64,000 nt of DNA from contig NZ_OLMK01000002.1 in the NCBI RefSeq assembly GCF_900290235.1, positions 1 to 64,000 of the forward strand, written 5' to 3'. Numbering within the stretch: position 1 is the stretch's first letter; each line of letters opens with the position of its first letter. This document shows positions 44,601 to 54,127 of this stretch, one piece after another. Origin of the DNA: Streptomyces sp. MA5143a (GTDB lineage: Bacteria > Actinomycetota > Actinomycetes > Streptomycetales > Streptomycetaceae). Below the pieces are notes generated by a model that searched no databases, was not told the origin of the DNA, and saw only the letters and a list, made by a program, of their open reading frames with translations. The position numbers and the translations under genes are program-made.

Positions 44601-47312
44601 GGGGAGTACGCGGCGGAGTCCGTCGACGTGGAGGAGTTGCTGGGCGGGTTCGGGGAGCCGGAGACGCCTCAGGCAGCGCCGCAGGATGTGCGGCCGAGTA
44701 ACGAACCTGCGCCTGCTCCTGTGGCGAGCAAGTCTGCGCCCCGGTTCGCTCAGGCGGGCTTGCTCTTCCAGATGGCTGGTGACCAGCCCTCCCTCGACGA
44801 CGCGAACATGGAGGCGGAGGGTGACTACTTCTACGAGGTGCAGAAGGCCGGCGTACCGAAGCAGCGCAAGAAGTCGACCGGCCCCGCGCCGAAGCGCCGC
44901 CGCCCTGTCATTCCGCTGAAGGACCTGAACGACTGGCTGGACTTCCTGGAGTCCATGCTCGGGGTGGGCCCAGTCCCCGACGGCAGTATTGGATCTGACC
45001 TCGACAACCTCAAGGACTTGGGGGAGTACGAGAAGCTGCTCCTGGACGAGATGTGGATGGACCGCACCGACCCGGAGGCGCGGTACCCCTGGATGGGGGT
45101 CGTGAGGGAGATCGCGGAGGAGCAGGGCTTCCTGCATTGGGAGTTGGACTTTGCGCTCGCCTTCGCCGAAGGTGGTGGGTTCGACCTTCAGGTGGGGAAT
45201 CCGCCGTGGGTACGGCCGGAGTGGAAGGAGAACTCCGTCATCGCGGAGTTCGAGCCGTGGTTCATGCTGACGGAGAAGCCTCCGGCGGCCGAGAAGCAGC
45301 GGCGGCGCACCGCCGAGTTGGCCAAAGCCGAAGTCGTGGCCTACACCATCGGCGAGGTGACGGCCACGGTATCTATGGCCGACCATCTAGCGGCGCCGCA
45401 GGTGTATCCGCTGGTCGCGGGAAGCCGCCCGGATCTATATCGGGCCTTTATGTGTCAGGTCTGGGATCACACTGCGGCCTTCGGTTGTGCAGGGATGGTT
45501 CATCCAGACACGCACTTCAACGGAGACAGAGAAGCGGCGTTGCGGGAGAACGCATACCGCAGATTGCGGGTCCATGGGGACTTCGTTAACGCGGGAAACC
45601 GATTCTTCCCGCCGCCCGTAGGGCGTTCCAGCCACTTCGGTGTACACATTTATGGCACACGTGGAGAGATCGACTTCCAACACCTATCCTGGCTTTTCTC
45701 TGTAGATGCGTTGCGGCAATCAGCGGCACATGACGGAAGGGGGGATGCGCCGGGTGTGAAGTTTGGTGGTGACTGGGACGAGAGGCCGCACCTCAAGCGC
45801 GTCGTGCACGTCACCACTGAGACGCTGACGCGCTGGCAGAGACTTGCTGGTGAGCAGGACCTACCTGTTGAATCTTCGCGCCTCCTCACTCCGGTGAGCA
45901 CTGCCGAGGACCCAGCCATTGATGCTCTCGCAGCCTACCCGCTGCGTCTCGTGCATTTGCTGCCCCAAATTTCAGAAGGCTTCAACGAGACTAATGCCAA
46001 GAAAGCTATGAATGGGCCGAACGGAGACGCCAGGCTGATTGAGTACAACACGAACGTTCCCAATCGTTTGGACTACCAGGCAGATACCTGGGTAGATGTC
46101 GTGCTAAAGGGGCCACAGCTAGGCGTCGCCAACCCGTTCTTTAAGCAGCCAAGCCAGGGTGGCGGCGAGCTGCGTGGGCTCAACCCCTTGAAACTGTCAT
46201 CGGACGCTGTCCCGGAAACGGAATACAGGTGCGTTGCAGATGAAGCGACGTATGAAGAGGAGACGGACCGATGGTTGAACCACGCTGAGCTGGAGCGACT
46301 TCGGTCTTCACAGGAAGCGATCCTGGCAGTGAGAGCGCAGCTGGCTGAAAGACTGGAATGCCTGCCAGGGGAAGTCGAGTACGAGTCCGTAGACAAGGTG
46401 TTTGTTGAGCGGGCGACGAAACCATACACGGAATTCTATCGGCTCGCGTGGCGTCGGCAGATTGCGCCGGACACGGAGCGGGCTCTCTATGCCGCGATTA
46501 TTCCGCCCGGGGCTAGGCACGTACACATGGTTCACAGTGCAGCCCTTCCTGCAAACCGAGCGACCAGCTTGGCGGCGGGGTTCTGGGCGGCCTTGCCTCT
46601 GGACTACTTCGTTCGCACGACAGGGCGCGGAGACCTCCAGGTGGCTGGTGCACACATCATGCCGGCACCTCAGAGCGATCATCCTCTCGCGCCCGCTCTT
46701 CTTCTCCGTATCTTGCGCCTCAACTGCCTCACTGATGCTTATGCTGATCTCTGGCAGGAGCTGCACAACCTGAAGTGGACCGAGTGCGAGCCGTGGGCGC
46801 GCACTTGGCCTCTGATGGGCACTCAGCTCCATGAAGTTACTCCCAACTGGCAGCGCGAGACCCCTCTCCGTACCGAGTACGCCCGACGTGCTGCCCTTGT
46901 AGAGATCGACGCACTTGTTGCGGTGTGGCTCGGTATCGACGCCGACACTCTCATCACCATGTACCGAGCCCGCTTCCCGATCATGCAGGATTTCGATCGA
47001 GTGACCTGGTTCGATGCTGCCGAGAATAAGATCGCCAGCGGCCGGTACTCCCTGGGGCACAGTCAGAGTAAGGACAGCTGGAAGCAGTTCGAGAAGTACC
47101 AGGCCGACCCCGCCTTCGAAGCCCACCAAGTCGACCCCGCCAACAACCCCGCCCCCCAAACCCCCGTCCCCGACGGCTACACCGCCCCCTTCTACAAAGC
47201 CGACCGCGAGACCGAAATGCGCGAAGCCCACGCCTACTTCCAGAAGCGGCTGGATGACGCCGTCGCCGCCGGTAAGTGGGACCCGGTCAAGCAGGAGGTG
47301 CCGAAGCGGTGA
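41676..47312 (+). CDS. Large adenine-specific DNA methyltransferase (DrmMI/PglX/Eco57I-like)
   Basis: This 1878-residue N6-adenine methylase has SAM motif I ICEPALGSGAFLNEAI (about residues 657-672), the adjacent GVDLNRTGVELAEVSLWL, and the catalytic motif IV NPPW in DLQVGNPPWVRPEW (about 1170-1183). The roughly 420-residue insertion between these is unusual. The N-terminal 600 residues include RYLYRILFLLYAEARPELG, typical of large Eco57I-type methylases. The part after NPPW, from about 45,390 to 47,060, is clearly poorer in GC than the rest and presumably holds the target-recognition domain. It overlaps its neighbours at both ends (ATGA, GTGA). It marks host DNA as self in DISARM- and BREX-like systems. 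Confidence 0.88.
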   Translation: MSTDFDSFSNRGEYLSAHYFAEQLADGLKKGVFAAWSDRESDENDKRPTPRVALRGLRSVYLDEKYRGFFAEQAKADAEDDEHPDKEGFEERLNTYKDEEWRGRVAEWHRKVLTALGYPGADAETDGPRELTVHRAGRDHTVKVAWHGDGIVAVDCGWSASNDTALDAEGYGRLLHPLRTVGNGETYESGHALATWLFQSELGGEGGSAPRFVLLLCGGVIVLADRQAWGEGRYLAANLDAALERYDRRQTGELATIAGLFSHDALAPAEDGKGPAIDALVKASRDNAVGVSGELRQGLQKSVEIIANEVLVRLEEAGLVPRDLEKPGEPFARQLTREALRYLYRILFLLYAEARPELGILPADDGTYEAGYSVARLREIVERDAQLTDETARNGTHLHDSLDLLFNKVNYGHREYGTEPWDELDGDDAETRKKKAKQRSEGRGLRFEPLRSELFEPAAVTLIGRGTRDPRRDEDSPEGPAWLDLRLRNSALHEVLRLLTMKKAKRRGERGGFISYRNLGINQLGAVYEGLMSYTGIIAEEELSEVAKGGDPEKGSWLVPSHRLKEYDEKTWVQYDERDREEKGLRGPKKYPAGTFVYRLAGRDRETSASYYTPESLTKVTVELALKHRLDQEKDEAGNVIKTRASELLKYRICEPALGSGAFLNEAINQVAEEYLRRRQDELGRSIPTAQALTEKQKVKAYIALHNAYGVDLNRTGVELAEVSLWLNTMHPGMRAPWFGLHLRRGNSLIGGRRAVYAAGDVSPQKGKPRWLVDKDTLSPTRLPFRDNEAGGQELPLPEGAVHQFLLPTPGWAAVTRAGGDAKKLLGQLAGDGVEQLKEWKKGVLQKPERKYTQAGTPRVDRKTGDEAASQYTRLRDAARRAEFLWKLVVKRMELSEREIARSIDVWEADPKSEEFAFLRRAETGAATRLSKEKVYTDLFNAVDTPYWRLKQVMDAWCALWFWPVDKVGLLDGTDGEYAAESVDVEELLGGFGEPETPQAAPQDVRPSNEPAPAPVASKSAPRFAQAGLLFQMAGDQPSLDDANMEAEGDYFYEVQKAGVPKQRKKSTGPAPKRRRPVIPLKDLNDWLDFLESMLGVGPVPDGSIGSDLDNLKDLGEYEKLLLDEMWMDRTDPEARYPWMGVVREIAEEQGFLHWELDFALAFAEGGGFDLQVGNPPWVRPEWKENSVIAEFEPWFMLTEKPPAAEKQRRRTAELAKAEVVAYTIGEVTATVSMADHLAAPQVYPLVAGSRPDLYRAFMCQVWDHTAAFGCAGMVHPDTHFNGDREAALRENAYRRLRVHGDFVNAGNRFFPPPVGRSSHFGVHIYGTRGEIDFQHLSWLFSVDALRQSAAHDGRGDAPGVKFGGDWDERPHLKRVVHVTTETLTRWQRLAGEQDLPVESSRLLTPVSTAEDPAIDALAAYPLRLVHLLPQISEGFNETNAKKAMNGPNGDARLIEYNTNVPNRLDYQADTWVDVVLKGPQLGVANPFFKQPSQGGGELRGLNPLKLSSDAVPETEYRCVADEATYEEETDRWLNHAELERLRSSQEAILAVRAQLAERLECLPGEVEYESVDKVFVERATKPYTEFYRLAWRRQIAPDTERALYAAIIPPGARHVHMVHSAALPANRATSLAAGFWAALPLDYFVRTTGRGDLQVAGAHIMPAPQSDHPLAPALLLRILRLNCLTDAYADLWQELHNLKWTECEPWARTWPLMGTQLHEVTPNWQRETPLRTEYARRAALVEIDALVAVWLGIDADTLITMYRARFPIMQDFDRVTWFDAAENKIASGRYSLGHSQSKDSWKQFEKYQADPAFEAHQVDPANNPAPQTPVPDGYTAPFYKADRETEMREAHAYFQKRLDDAVAAGKWDPVKQEVPKR

Positions 47313-50300
47313 GGCCGACGCTCGAAGCGGAGGGGTTGAAGGAGAGCCTTCTCCAGTACCTCTCCACGACCTACGCGCTGACCGACGAGGGAGCGCGGAA
47401 GGCGCTGCACAGGTTTCTCGGGGACGACAACTCCGGGATGTTCCGAGGGCCGTTCCTCCGGCTGCGCACGCCCTTCGTCCCGGCGGGCCCGTCTTGGGAG
47501 CAGTACCTCGACTGGCGACGCACGGACGGTTGGACGCCGTACGCCCACCAGGCCGTGGCCTTCGAGCGCCTGTCGTCCGCAGGCGGCCGGACCCCCCGGC
47601 CGACCCTCGTCACCACCGGTACCGGATCCGGCAAGACGGAGTCCTTCCTCTACCCGGTGCTCGACCACTGCGCCCGTGAGCGATCGGCCGGGCACGCCGG
47701 CGTGAAGGCCGTGTTCCTGTACCCGATGAACGCCCTGGCCACCGACCAGGCGCAGCGCATCAACGGGCTCCTCACCGACCACCCGGAACTCAGCAAGGTC
47801 CGGGCCGGTCTGTACATCGGTGAGCGCGCGGCCACCCGGTACGGCCGCGTGTACACCGACCGGTACGACATGCAGGTCACCCCGCCGGACATCCTGATCA
47901 CCAACTACAAGATGCTGGACCTCCTCCTCCAGCGCGCCGACGACGCCGCGATGTGGGCGGGATCCGATATCCGGTACGTCGTCGTCGACGAGTTCCACAC
48001 CTACGACGGTGCGCAGGGCACCGACGTGGCCATGCTCCTGCGCCGGCTCGCCTCCGCCGTCGGGGCCTCGGAGAAGGGGCGCCCCCTCGGTCGTATCTGC
48101 CCGGTCGCCACCTCCGCGACCCTTGCCTCGGGCACGGACGCCGACGGAGCACGGCAGTTGCTCGACGTGGCGACCCAGGTGTTCGGCACCGAGTTCACGG
48201 CCGACGCCATCGTCGGCGAACAGCGGCTGACCGTGGACGGGTTCGTGCCCAGCGACGACTTCGACCCGATCCTGCCCGTGCCGACCCCAGACGAACTGGC
48301 CGCCCTGCCCGACCCCACGCTCGGCGAGGAGGAGTTCGCCGCTCTCGCCGAGGCCGTGACCGGTAGCCGGGACACCGATCCGTTCACGCTCGGCCGGACC
48401 CTGAAGCGGCATCCCCTCACCGCCGCCGTGCTGCACGCCCTCGACGGGCAGGTGCGTTCGATGCCCGAGGTCCTCGACCTGATGTGGCGCCGCGGCGCCC
48501 AGGCCTGGGGCCGCACCATCACCCTGCGCCCCGAGGTCGCGGCGAAGGCGCTCGCCCGCTTCGTCGCGCTGCTCTCGGTGGCCCGTGACCCGGCATCCAC
48601 GCCGAAGGAGCCGCGTCCCTTCGTGCAGGTCGAGGTGCACCAGTGGGCCCGGTCGGTGTCCCGTCTCGTGCGAGGCGTACTGCCTTGGCCCAAGGCAGAG
48701 TTCCAGTGGGACGCGGCAGGCGCGCCTGAGACCTCCGAGGAGGCGGCGGCCCGCACCGCGCCCGTCACCACAGCCACCGAGGGACAGTCGGCGAATCTCT
48801 TCCTGCCCGCCGTCTACTGCCGTGACTGCGGGCGTTCCGGGTGGGCGATCTTCACCCCGGAGTCCGACGACCTGGCCGTCGAGGTCGACACGCACAAGAT
48901 CCGGCGGGCCTCGGTCAGCCAGGACAAGATGCGGGTGCGCAACCTCATCGCCGCCACCGACGGCGAGGCCCGGGAGGGCTCCGGAGCCGCGCCCATGGAA
49001 GGGGCAGGTCGCGCTGCCGGGCGCGCCGACGCCAATGCGCTCAATGTGGCCGGTGCGGGCCAGCTCCGCGTCCTGGACGGGCCGAAGCGCAGGCTGCGGC
49101 TGCCCGACCCGGTCGCCGACTACGACCCGGAGACCGGTAGCCCCCGGCTGGCCGGCGCCGACTCGGCGTTCGTCCTCGTCTACCTGGGGGAGACGGCGAC
49201 CACCGCCGCCGAGGAGGACTGGTGTCCGGCCTGCGGTTCGCGCAACACCATCCGCTTCCTGGGTACCGGCGCCGCCGCGCTCGCCGCCGCCTCCGTCACC
49301 CAGCTGTTCACGGGCGGGGAGCTGGACAAGAAGCAGGGCGAGACCAAGACCCTCATGTTCAACGACTCGGTGCAGGACGCCGCGCACCGCGCCGGGTTCG
49401 TCGCCAGCCGCTCGTACACCTTCTCCTTGCGCGCCCTGTTCAAGAGCCACCTCTCGGAGGAGGCCCCGACCGCGCTGAACGACCTGATCGCCGATGTCGT
49501 CAACGCGACCACGGACCGCACCACGCTCGCCGCCGTCGTCCCCACCGACCTGCATGACATCAAGGGCGTCAAGAAGCTCCTCTCCGGTCAGGGCCGGGGC
49601 GGGGACTACAAGACCTGGCAGCTGATCGGTGAGCGGTTCGCCTTCGAGGCGCTGATGGAGTTCGGCTTCCGGTCCCGCAACGGACGTACGCTCGAACTCA
49701 CCCGCACCGCCGCCGCCCAGGTACGCATAGCCGACCCTACGGCCGCCATCAACATCGTCCGCACCGCGCACACCGCCCCGTACGGAAAGGGCGGCCAACT
49801 GCCCGTCCCCGACGCACTGGGCGACGACCGGTACCTCGGGTTCCTCCGGATCTTCCTGGAGCGGCTGCGGACCCGCGGCGCCATCGGTCATCGCTGGCTG
49901 GACGGCTATCTGAAGGAAGCCGGCACCAGCCGCTACTTCATCTGGGGCAAGCGCCCACCAGGCATGCGCGCCTTCCCCAAGGGCATCGCCGCTCCCGTCT
50001 TCCTGCTGAGCGCGCCGAAGTCGAGGAGCGAGTTCGACTTCGCCACCGGACGCCTCTCCTGGTACGAGCGGTGGGCCCAGCGCAGCCTCGGTCTGCCCCG
50101 CGAGCAGGCCGCCGAGTTCTGGTCCCGGCTGCTGCCCGAACTCGTCGCCGCCGGACTGCTCGCCGCACGCACGCCCGAGGACAGCAGCCTCAGGATCTAC
50201 GGCCTCAAGCCGGGTGCCGTCGACGTCCAGCTCCTGAAGGACGGCGAGGTCAACGAGGCGTTCGTCCGGTGTCCGAACTGCTTCTGGGAACAGACCGTCC

Positions 50301-53300
50301 ACCCCTCCCTGCTCGGCCAGTGGGACGGTCAGAAGTGCCCCGCCTACCGCTGCCGCACCGGCCGTCTCGTCGCCGGGACCCGGCCGGAAGGGCTCGGTCG
50401 GCACCAGCGCGACCGCGACTACCGCGAGGACTACTACCGCAGGCTGTACCGCAAGGCCGGTACCTACCAAGTGATCACCGCCGAGCACACCGGCATGCTC
50501 ACCCGCCCGGAACGCGAGCGGGTCGAGGCGGCGTTCCGGGACGGCAGCGGGTTCAAGGACCCCAATGTGCTGTCCTGCACGCCCACCCTGGAGATGGGCA
50601 TCGACATCGGCGACCTGTCGGCGGTCGTGCTGGCCGCCCTGCCCCGCCGCGCCGCCAACTACGTCCAGCAGGTCGGCCGTGCGGGACGGCGTACCGGCAA
50701 CGCCTTCCTCCTCACCATCCCCGACCGCAGTCGCCGGGATCTGTACTACCTCGACCAGCCCCGCGAGATGATCGCCGGGCAGATCGTGCCGCCGGGCAGC
50801 CATCTGTCGGCCATCGAGATCCTGCGCCGGCAGTACCTGGCCCACCTCCTCGACCTCGCCGCACAAGGCCGGCTGAAGCGGGCCGACGGGCGGACGCTCG
50901 CCGCGATCCCCCGTGAGGCGCCCGCCCTCTTCGGCCCCACCGGATACCTCGAAGACCTTGTGGAGGCCGCCCTCGCCGGTGCCGCCGAGCACGTGGAGGC
51001 GTTCCTCGATCTCTTCCCCACCGGCGTCAGCCCCCAGGCCGCCGACGAGCTGCGCGCCTACGCCAAGCGCGAGCTGCGCGGCGCCGTGGAGGAGGCCGCG
51101 CGGCAGTGGAAGCGTGGGGAGGAGGAGCTGCGGCGCAGGCTCACCTTCATCGACGAGGCCGTCCGCGAACTGCACGAGGACGACGACGAGCAGCGCGTCC
51201 GCAAGGCCGAACTCGAAGCGGAGCACCGCGCCGTCGGTCGGCGTCTGATGAAGCGCGGGAACATCACCGCCCAGCAGGCCCTCTGCGACCTCGGCCTGCT
51301 GCCGAACTACGCCCTCCTCGACGCCGTCACCACGCTCAACGCCACCCTGTACTGGTTCGACGGCCCCGACCCGAAGACGGGGAGGGAACGCTTCGACTCC
51401 AAGATGCGCCCGTACGAGCGGCCCCAGCGCTACGCACTGTCCGAACTCGCGCCCGGCAACACGTTCTACGTCAACGGCTACAAGCACCAGATCACCGGCA
51501 TCGAGATCGGCAGCTCCACCCGGCCCGACTGGACGCCCTGGCGCTTCTGTCGAGAGTGCGGCTACGTCCGCACCGAGGACGCCGCCGAAGACCGCAGCCC
51601 CTGCCCGCGATGCCACAGCACCGGCATCGCCGACGACGGCTCCTGCCTCCACCACGTGATCGAACCGACCGTCGTCACCTCCCGCGACAAGCGCGACGAC
51701 GCTCGGATCAGCGACGACAAGGACGACCGCGAGCAGCGCTTCTACACCGTCATCGACGCGGTCGACTTCCCGGCGGAGCACATCCAGGCCAAGGCGTCCT
51801 GGCGGCACACCCGCGAGACCTTCGGCGTCGACTACTCCCGCAAGGCGGTCATCCGCAGGGTCAACGTCGGCCCGCTCCGGTTCGACGCCCGTGCCGAGGA
51901 GGAACTGGCCGGACACGACGTCCGGCTGGCGCCCTTCCATGTCTGCACCGCCTGCGGGGCGGCGAGCGCCGACGGCAAGCCCGTCTTCGACCACGACACC
52001 GACGCCCTCGACACCTCCGCCGTACGCAACCCCGCCGTCAAGCACCACCAACCCTGGTGCCCGCTGCGCCGGGGCAAGAGGGGGCCGGACGCGCCGAAGC
52101 AGGAACCGGTGCTCCTCGCCCACCAGCTCACCACCGAGGCCCTGCGCATCCTGCTGCCGGCCGCGACCGTACTCGTCGACGAGAAGGTCCACTCCTTCCG
52201 GGCCGCCCTACGGCTCGGCGTCGACCGGCACTTCGGCGGCGACCCCGCCCACCTGGACACCACCATCGCCACGATGCCCGACGCGGCCACCGGCGAGAGG
52301 CGGCACTTCCTCGTCCTGTACGACCGGCTGCCCGGCGGCACCGGCTACCTGGACCGTCTCAAGACGCCCGACGCCTTCCGCGACACCCTCGCCGAGGCCC
52401 GGCAGATGCTGATGGCCTGCCCCTGCAAGGAAGAGGGGCGGCGCGCCTGCCACCGCTGCCTGCACCGCCACACGGAGGAGCGGTACCAGGACGTGGTCTC
52501 GCGCAAGGACGCGCTGGAGATCATCAGCAGTCTGCTCGGTCCCGTCGACGAGGACGGCCGTCCGCTCACCGACGACGAGGGAAACCCGGTCAGCCACTGG
52601 GCCACCAAGGAGATTCCGACGACCGCGGCGATCGGCCTGGACCGGCAGGTCGAGTCCGACCTGGAGGCCCGCTTCCTCGCCGCCCTGCGTACCTGGAGCA
52701 CCGGCCAGGACGACGCCGCTCTCGAGGAGAGCGGTGCGCACAGCGGCCTCCTGCGGTTCGCGGGGGCCGCGGCATGGCGCATGACCGCCCAGCGCGACGA
52801 GGAGTTCACCCGGACCGACTTCACCTTTGAGCGGACCGACGGCACACCCCAGAAAGTGCACGTCTTCCTGGACGGCCACCGCTTCCACGCGACCCGCACG
52901 CACAACCGGATCGCCTCCGACTGCAGGAAGCGGGACGAGCTGCGAGCCGGGGGAGCACTCGTCTTCCAGATCACCTGGGACGACCTCGAACTTTTCGAGA
53001 AGGGCGAACGCGCCAAGGCCCGCCCGGTGTGGCCGCCCTACCGGCGCACCGGCCAGGACACCGCCAAGGACTGGTACGAGGAACTCGGCGGTGACCGTGC
53101 TGACCTCGCCGACGCCGTCTTCGCCAACCCCATCGACACGCTCCTCGGCTACCTCCGCGACCCCTCCCGCACCCGCTGGGGACGGCGGGCCCAGGCACTG
53201 GTCGGCGGACTCCTCAGTGTGCCCGAGCCACTGGCCCAGAACGTCGGCCCCGCGCAGGCCCGCGCAACCCTGCGCAGCGCCCTGAATGCCCTCGCGAAGG

Positions 53301-54127
53301 GCGGGAATCCGACGGCCGACGTCGAACCCGTCACCGGGAACGACGAGATCCTCGTCCTGTCCGCCACCGACGAACACGGCCTGCCGCTGCTCTACACCGT
53401 CGACCCGTCCGGCGGACCGGACGGCACCGCCGGGGTCGGCTGGGGCGCCCTCGCCGTACTCGACGACCAGGACGGCGACCAGCTCGGGACCGCCGCCCAC
53501 AAACTCCGGTGGCGCTCCTGGCTCTACTGGTCCAACCTCCTCCAGTTCCTCGCCTTCACCGGCGGCGACGGCGTGCAACTCGCCGGCAGCCTGGCCGCCG
53601 GCTTCGCCGTGGAGGCACTGCGGGTCGGAGGCGGCCCCGGTGAGCTGGAGACGCTCGTCGCGCGGCTGCACCCAGAGGCGGAAACCGCCGCTGCTACGGC
53701 TCCTGCGGACGTCACAGAGCTGGTGACGCCGGACCGGGCCTCGGCCTCCTCCTCGCTGGAGAAGGCGGTGGAAGGACTGCTCCGGGACGCGGCCTGGGAC
53801 GAGGACATCCTCGAACTCCTCGAAGAGGACGAGCCCGACTCCGACCTCACCCAGCTGGCCAAGGCACTCGCCGCGCGGGGCAAGAAGGCCCCGGTCTTCG
53901 GCTATGAGCTGGGCGACCGTGGCTGGCAGGCCGACTTCGCCTGGCCCGGTGCCACCAAGGTGGCGGTGTTCGTCGACTCCGACGCCCACGACAGCGAGGA
54001 ACGCCGGAAGCGGGACGACGCCTACACCGGCGACGGCTGGACCGTACGCACGGCAGCCGACTGGCTCGACCACCTCGACACCCTCCTCACCCTGCTCCCG
54101 GACACGGAAGGCACCACCCACCGATGA
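47309..54127 (+). CDS. Giant DEAD-box helicase with DUF1998 and nuclease-like tail (DrmA-DrmB or DruE-like)
   Basis: This 2272-residue protein has RecA lobe 1 with Walker A TTGTGSGKTESFL (about residues 100-112), VVVDEFHTYDGAQG (about 223-236) and ATSATLASG. Lobe 2 motif VI is YVQQVGRAGRRTGNAF (about 1117-1132). Several CxxC pairs (CRDCGRSG, CPACGSRN, CPNCFWEQ, CRECGYVR) suggest structural zinc. DUF1998 ends in CPCKEEGRRACHRCLHRH (about 1704-1721). Two further modules resemble Vsr/PD-(D/E)XK nucleases: VHVFLDGHRFHATRTHNR (about 1850) and ADFAWPGATKVAVFVDSD (about 2208). In class 1 DISARM the helicase DrmA and DUF1998 protein DrmB are separate; here they look fused. Druantia DruE is the other relative. 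Confidence 0.85.
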   Translation: MRPTLEAEGLKESLLQYLSTTYALTDEGARKALHRFLGDDNSGMFRGPFLRLRTPFVPAGPSWEQYLDWRRTDGWTPYAHQAVAFERLSSAGGRTPRPTLVTTGTGSGKTESFLYPVLDHCARERSAGHAGVKAVFLYPMNALATDQAQRINGLLTDHPELSKVRAGLYIGERAATRYGRVYTDRYDMQVTPPDILITNYKMLDLLLQRADDAAMWAGSDIRYVVVDEFHTYDGAQGTDVAMLLRRLASAVGASEKGRPLGRICPVATSATLASGTDADGARQLLDVATQVFGTEFTADAIVGEQRLTVDGFVPSDDFDPILPVPTPDELAALPDPTLGEEEFAALAEAVTGSRDTDPFTLGRTLKRHPLTAAVLHALDGQVRSMPEVLDLMWRRGAQAWGRTITLRPEVAAKALARFVALLSVARDPASTPKEPRPFVQVEVHQWARSVSRLVRGVLPWPKAEFQWDAAGAPETSEEAAARTAPVTTATEGQSANLFLPAVYCRDCGRSGWAIFTPESDDLAVEVDTHKIRRASVSQDKMRVRNLIAATDGEAREGSGAAPMEGAGRAAGRADANALNVAGAGQLRVLDGPKRRLRLPDPVADYDPETGSPRLAGADSAFVLVYLGETATTAAEEDWCPACGSRNTIRFLGTGAAALAAASVTQLFTGGELDKKQGETKTLMFNDSVQDAAHRAGFVASRSYTFSLRALFKSHLSEEAPTALNDLIADVVNATTDRTTLAAVVPTDLHDIKGVKKLLSGQGRGGDYKTWQLIGERFAFEALMEFGFRSRNGRTLELTRTAAAQVRIADPTAAINIVRTAHTAPYGKGGQLPVPDALGDDRYLGFLRIFLERLRTRGAIGHRWLDGYLKEAGTSRYFIWGKRPPGMRAFPKGIAAPVFLLSAPKSRSEFDFATGRLSWYERWAQRSLGLPREQAAEFWSRLLPELVAAGLLAARTPEDSSLRIYGLKPGAVDVQLLKDGEVNEAFVRCPNCFWEQTVHPSLLGQWDGQKCPAYRCRTGRLVAGTRPEGLGRHQRDRDYREDYYRRLYRKAGTYQVITAEHTGMLTRPERERVEAAFRDGSGFKDPNVLSCTPTLEMGIDIGDLSAVVLAALPRRAANYVQQVGRAGRRTGNAFLLTIPDRSRRDLYYLDQPREMIAGQIVPPGSHLSAIEILRRQYLAHLLDLAAQGRLKRADGRTLAAIPREAPALFGPTGYLEDLVEAALAGAAEHVEAFLDLFPTGVSPQAADELRAYAKRELRGAVEEAARQWKRGEEELRRRLTFIDEAVRELHEDDDEQRVRKAELEAEHRAVGRRLMKRGNITAQQALCDLGLLPNYALLDAVTTLNATLYWFDGPDPKTGRERFDSKMRPYERPQRYALSELAPGNTFYVNGYKHQITGIEIGSSTRPDWTPWRFCRECGYVRTEDAAEDRSPCPRCHSTGIADDGSCLHHVIEPTVVTSRDKRDDARISDDKDDREQRFYTVIDAVDFPAEHIQAKASWRHTRETFGVDYSRKAVIRRVNVGPLRFDARAEEELAGHDVRLAPFHVCTACGAASADGKPVFDHDTDALDTSAVRNPAVKHHQPWCPLRRGKRGPDAPKQEPVLLAHQLTTEALRILLPAATVLVDEKVHSFRAALRLGVDRHFGGDPAHLDTTIATMPDAATGERRHFLVLYDRLPGGTGYLDRLKTPDAFRDTLAEARQMLMACPCKEEGRRACHRCLHRHTEERYQDVVSRKDALEIISSLLGPVDEDGRPLTDDEGNPVSHWATKEIPTTAAIGLDRQVESDLEARFLAALRTWSTGQDDAALEESGAHSGLLRFAGAAAWRMTAQRDEEFTRTDFTFERTDGTPQKVHVFLDGHRFHATRTHNRIASDCRKRDELRAGGALVFQITWDDLELFEKGERAKARPVWPPYRRTGQDTAKDWYEELGGDRADLADAVFANPIDTLLGYLRDPSRTRWGRRAQALVGGLLSVPEPLAQNVGPAQARATLRSALNALAKGGNPTADVEPVTGNDEILVLSATDEHGLPLLYTVDPSGGPDGTAGVGWGALAVLDDQDGDQLGTAAHKLRWRSWLYWSNLLQFLAFTGGDGVQLAGSLAAGFAVEALRVGGGPGELETLVARLHPEAETAAATAPADVTELVTPDRASASSSLEKAVEGLLRDAAWDEDILELLEEDEPDSDLTQLAKALAARGKKAPVFGYELGDRGWQADFAWPGATKVAVFVDSDAHDSEERRKRDDAYTGDGWTVRTAADWLDHLDTLLTLLPDTEGTTHR

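Noticed and set aside
47234..52192. A 1652-codon minus-strand frame opposite the DUF1998 helicase
   Set aside because: Low-complexity Val/Gly/Glu/Arg sequence with no domain, fully antisense to a gene with clear helicase motifs.
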